Shown piece after piece: positions 61,899 to 64,000 of a DNA stretch of 64,000 nucleotides. The translations under genes and the position numbers were made by a program. Under the pieces are notes generated by a model. It did no database searches. It saw only the letters and a program-made list of their open reading frames with translations, and was not told where the DNA came from. The stretch spans positions 1-64,000 of the forward strand of contig NZ_JAGPXX010000028.1 of assembly GCF_018070345.1 (NCBI RefSeq). The letters run 5' to 3'. Numbering within the stretch: position 1 is the stretch's first letter; the number at the start of each line of letters is the position of its first letter. The stretch comes from Streptomyces sp. F63 (GTDB taxonomy: Bacteria; Actinomycetota; Actinomycetes; Streptomycetales; Streptomycetaceae).

Positions 61899-62317
61899 GG
61901 GCGTTCACCCTGCGGGCGTCCGCCGGAGCGCGGTGACGGCACCGGCGGGAGCGGGCACGGCCTCACGCGCCCGGCGATGCCGGGCAGCGGAGCGCAGGCG
62001 GGCACCGGACGGCGGGGCCGTCGGCCGATCGCGCCCCGGCGCCACGGAAACACCGAGCACGGAGGCACAGAGGCACAGGACGCAGGGACACGGGGACACG
62101 GGAACACGGGAACACGGGAACACGGGGACATGACGAAGCGGGACCGAACAGACCCCCCGGCCGCTCGGTCCCGCCTCTTCCACCACTCCCCCGAGTGGTG
62201 GCCCCCGTCGCCCTGCCCGTCCCCCGAGGGGCAGGCCCCCCTTGCTCCCCCGTGCTGTTCCCCCGTGTCCCCCGCTCCCCCGCGTCCCGCCGGCGGCACC
62301 CCCGCCGCCGGGGGTTC
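61899..62317. repeat. Gene-free interval with ACACGGGAA repeats and hairpin
   Basis: No gene seen. At about 62085-62130 a 9-bp ACACGGGGA/ACACGGGAA unit repeats five times. CCACCACTC and GAGTGGTGG (62180-62188, 62193-62201) form a 9-bp stem between the kinase gene and the convergent sigQ gene and may terminate both. Confidence 0.5.
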
Positions 62318-63103
62318 TCAGGCGACCAGTTCGCCGAAGGACTCCTCCTCGTCCCGGCCGAAGCTGAGCGCCTCGTCCTCGCGCAGCCGGCGCAGCGAGC
62401 GCCAGATGCTGCTCTTGACCGTCCCGACGCTGATACCGAGGATGTCCGCGATCTCCGGGTCGGTGCGGCCCTCGTAGTAGCGCAGCACCAGCATCGTGCG
62501 CTGGAGTTCGGGCAGCCGGGCCAGCGCCTGCCACAGCACGGCGCGCAGTTCGGTGCCGCGCATCGCGTCGTGGTCGCCCGCCGTCTCCGGCAGTTCCTCG
62601 GTCGGGTATTCGCTGAGCTTGCGCCGGCGCCAGGCACTGATGTGCAGGTTCGTCATGGTGCGCCGCAGATATCCGCCCACGGCGGCCTTGTCGGTGATCC
62701 GTTCCCAGGCGCGGTAGGTGGAGAACAGGGCGCTCTGCAGCAGATCCTCCGCCTCGTACCGGTCGCCGGTGAGGTGGTAGGCCGTCGCGTACAGGGAGGC
62801 GCGGCGCTCCCGGACGTAGGCGGTGAACTCCGCCTCGGGCACGTCGTGCCGTTCCCCCGGCGCCGCCCCGTACGGGCCGGCGCCGTGCCGGGGGCCACCC
62901 CCGCCGCTTCCCGTGACCGCGCCGGTCACCGGCGTGTGTTTCTGCTGCCGGCTCTGGCGCCCGGTGCCGCGAGCGCACCCCCGCCCGCTCACGGCACCGG
63001 ACTTCTCTCCCCCGGGCTCCGCCCGGTCCCGTCCGAGGACCCGGCCGGCGGCGTGCAGGCGCGTGACAACTGCGCTGGTGGATCCGGTGTGCAGTGTGTT
63101 CAT
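62318..63103 (-). CDS. sigQ: ECF sigma factor SigQ
   Basis: A 261-residue sigma factor. After about 85 disordered residues, region 2 is RASLYATAYHLTGDRYEAEDLLQSALFSTYRAWERI and region 4 LPELQRTMLVLRYYEGRTDPEIADILGISVGTVKSSIWRSLRRLRED. The C-terminal tail is acidic. It is divergent from the afsQ1 gene exactly as sigQ is in S. coelicolor, where AfsQ1 activates it under nitrogen-rich minimal conditions. ATG 63103 starts MNTLHTGST as homologues do. Confidence 0.9.
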   Translation of the reverse strand: MNTLHTGSTSAVVTRLHAAGRVLGRDRAEPGGEKSGAVSGRGCARGTGRQSRQQKHTPVTGAVTGSGGGGPRHGAGPYGAAPGERHDVPEAEFTAYVRERRASLYATAYHLTGDRYEAEDLLQSALFSTYRAWERITDKAAVGGYLRRTMTNLHISAWRRRKLSEYPTEELPETAGDHDAMRGTELRAVLWQALARLPELQRTMLVLRYYEGRTDPEIADILGISVGTVKSSIWRSLRRLREDEALSFGRDEEESFGELVA

Positions 63104-63315
63104 CCCGCGCCCCCCGTCGGTGGAGCCTGCTGACGTCCGTTGGCTGTCCGGGCCGTTCTCCCCCGCCCGGTGCACACAAGATTGCAGGCGCAGTTTCATC
63201 GCCCTGTCCGCCGCCTGTCACAGCCGTGTCACAGGGATCCACGGGGCAGTAACCCCGGGGCCGGACCGAGTCGGGATCGTTCGGCCCTCGAACTATCGGC
63301 CCTCCGTGGGACAGA

Positions 63316-64000
63316 ATGACCAACGTGCCTTTTCTGTTGCTGATCGAGGACGATGACGCCATCCGTACGGCCCTCGAACTCTCCCTGTCACGCCAGGGCC
63401 ACCGTGTGGTGGCCGCGGCGACGGGCGAGGACGGGCTGAAACTGCTGCGCGAGCAGCGGCCGGATCTGATCGTGCTGGACGTGATGCTGCCGGGGATCGA
63501 CGGCTTCGAGGTGTGCCGCCGGATCCGCCGCACCGACCAGCTCCCGATCATCCTGCTGACCGCGCGCAGCGATGACATCGACGTGGTGGTGGGCCTGGAG
63601 TCCGGGGCGGACGACTACGTCGTCAAGCCCATCCAGCCGCGGGTCCTCGACGCCCGGATCCGGGCCGTGCTGCGGCGCGGGGAGCGGGAGAGCAACGACG
63701 CGGCGGTGTTCGGCAGCCTGGTCATCGACCGGTCGGCGATGACGGTCACCAAGAACGGCGAGGACCTGCAGCTCACCCCCACCGAGCTGAGGCTGCTGCT
63801 GGAGCTGAGCCGCCGGCCCGGACAGGCGCTGTCCCGGCAGCAGTTGCTGCGGCTGGTGTGGGAACACGACTACCTGGGCGACTCCCGGCTGGTGGACGCC
63901 TGTGTGCAGCGGCTGCGCGCCAAGGTCGAGGACGTGCCGTCCTCGCCGACCCTGATCCGCACGGTGCGGGGCGTGGGCTACCGGCTGGATTCCCCGCAGT
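63316..64000 (+). CDS. afsQ1: Response regulator AfsQ1 (cut by window edge)
   Basis: An OmpR-type regulator of antibiotic production and nitrogen/carbon response in Streptomyces. The receiver domain starts LLLIEDDDAIRTALELS, with phospho-acceptor D55 in LIVLDVMLPG and K in DDYVVKP. The winged helix from about residue 130 has LTPTELRLLLELSRRPGQALSRQQLL and GDSRLVDACVQRLRAKVED. Almost the whole protein is visible (228 codons); the last few codons and the stop lie beyond the edge, and afsQ2 (sensor kinase) is expected next. Start is ATG 63316, or GTG 63325. Confidence 0.95.
   Translation, partial: MTNVPFLLLIEDDDAIRTALELSLSRQGHRVVAAATGEDGLKLLREQRPDLIVLDVMLPGIDGFEVCRRIRRTDQLPIILLTARSDDIDVVVGLESGADDYVVKPIQPRVLDARIRAVLRRGERESNDAAVFGSLVIDRSAMTVTKNGEDLQLTPTELRLLLELSRRPGQALSRQQLLRLVWEHDYLGDSRLVDACVQRLRAKVEDVPSSPTLIRTVRGVGYRLDSPQ

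Noticed and set aside
61899..62130. Small gene between the uridine kinase-like gene and sigQ
   Set aside because: Frames here are formed by ACACGGGAA repeats and show no start with a ribosome-binding site.

Overview
This 64 kb window is chromosomal DNA from a high-GC actinomycete, almost certainly Streptomyces. Third codon positions are overwhelmingly G or C and GTG starts are common. It carries mycothiol S-conjugate amidase and the divergent sigQ/afsQ1 pair. Gene order from mca to afsQ1 matches, from memory, the conserved core of the S. coelicolor chromosome around SCO4907-SCO4967. Most of the window is syntenic core; a few accessory insertions interrupt it.

Left part (1-13 kb): decayed insertion-sequence remnants at the edge, then mca with a small membrane protein, a DUF4307 protein, greA, a drug-type ABC exporter (ATPase plus permease) with a palindromic promoter element, ilvA divergent from a MarR regulator, a SigE-family sigma factor overlapping a collagen-like membrane protein, cystathionine gamma-synthase/lyase, two tandem paralogous helical-repeat proteins, and msrA.

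Accessory region (13-22.3 kb): a less GC-extreme island holding a membrane protein, a NUDIX hydrolase that appears to start at CTG, an XRE-HTH/PLD-like regulator, four small proteins, a membrane-anchored protein with a related PLD-like domain, a truncated gene and a two-domain SUKH-4 immunity-type protein. An MFS exporter behind repeat arrays and an AA10 lytic polysaccharide monooxygenase under a perfect CebR box follow.

Middle (22.3-39 kb): a secreted NUP-family protein, a roadblock/DUF4388-like operon without a GTPase in view, DUF1330 and SnoaL-like proteins, a MacB-type ABC system, a lipoprotein L,D-transpeptidase, a small LADTG sortase substrate, hutH, an enoyl-CoA hydratase and a GAF-GGDEF diguanylate cyclase.

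Right part (39-64 kb): a cAMP cyclase convergent with the GGDEF gene across a tandem-repeat block; then acyl-CoA carboxylase metabolism (birA, pccB, epsilon subunit, maf, biotinylated alpha subunit); then a nucleoside/pentose catabolic neighbourhood (DeoR regulator, LpdA-type quinone reductase, purine nucleoside phosphorylase, phosphopentomutase-like hexose-phosphate mutase, deoC, an aldehyde dehydrogenase and its non-catalytic partner, a uridine kinase-like NTPase). The window closes with sigQ facing afsQ1, which runs off the edge. Purine nucleoside phosphorylase and deoC share a 12-bp palindrome over apparently leaderless promoters, so the salvage genes probably form one small regulon.

Many intergenic regions carry short tandem arrays (6, 9, 11, 17, 18 or 20 bp units) and long perfect hairpins that act as terminators.
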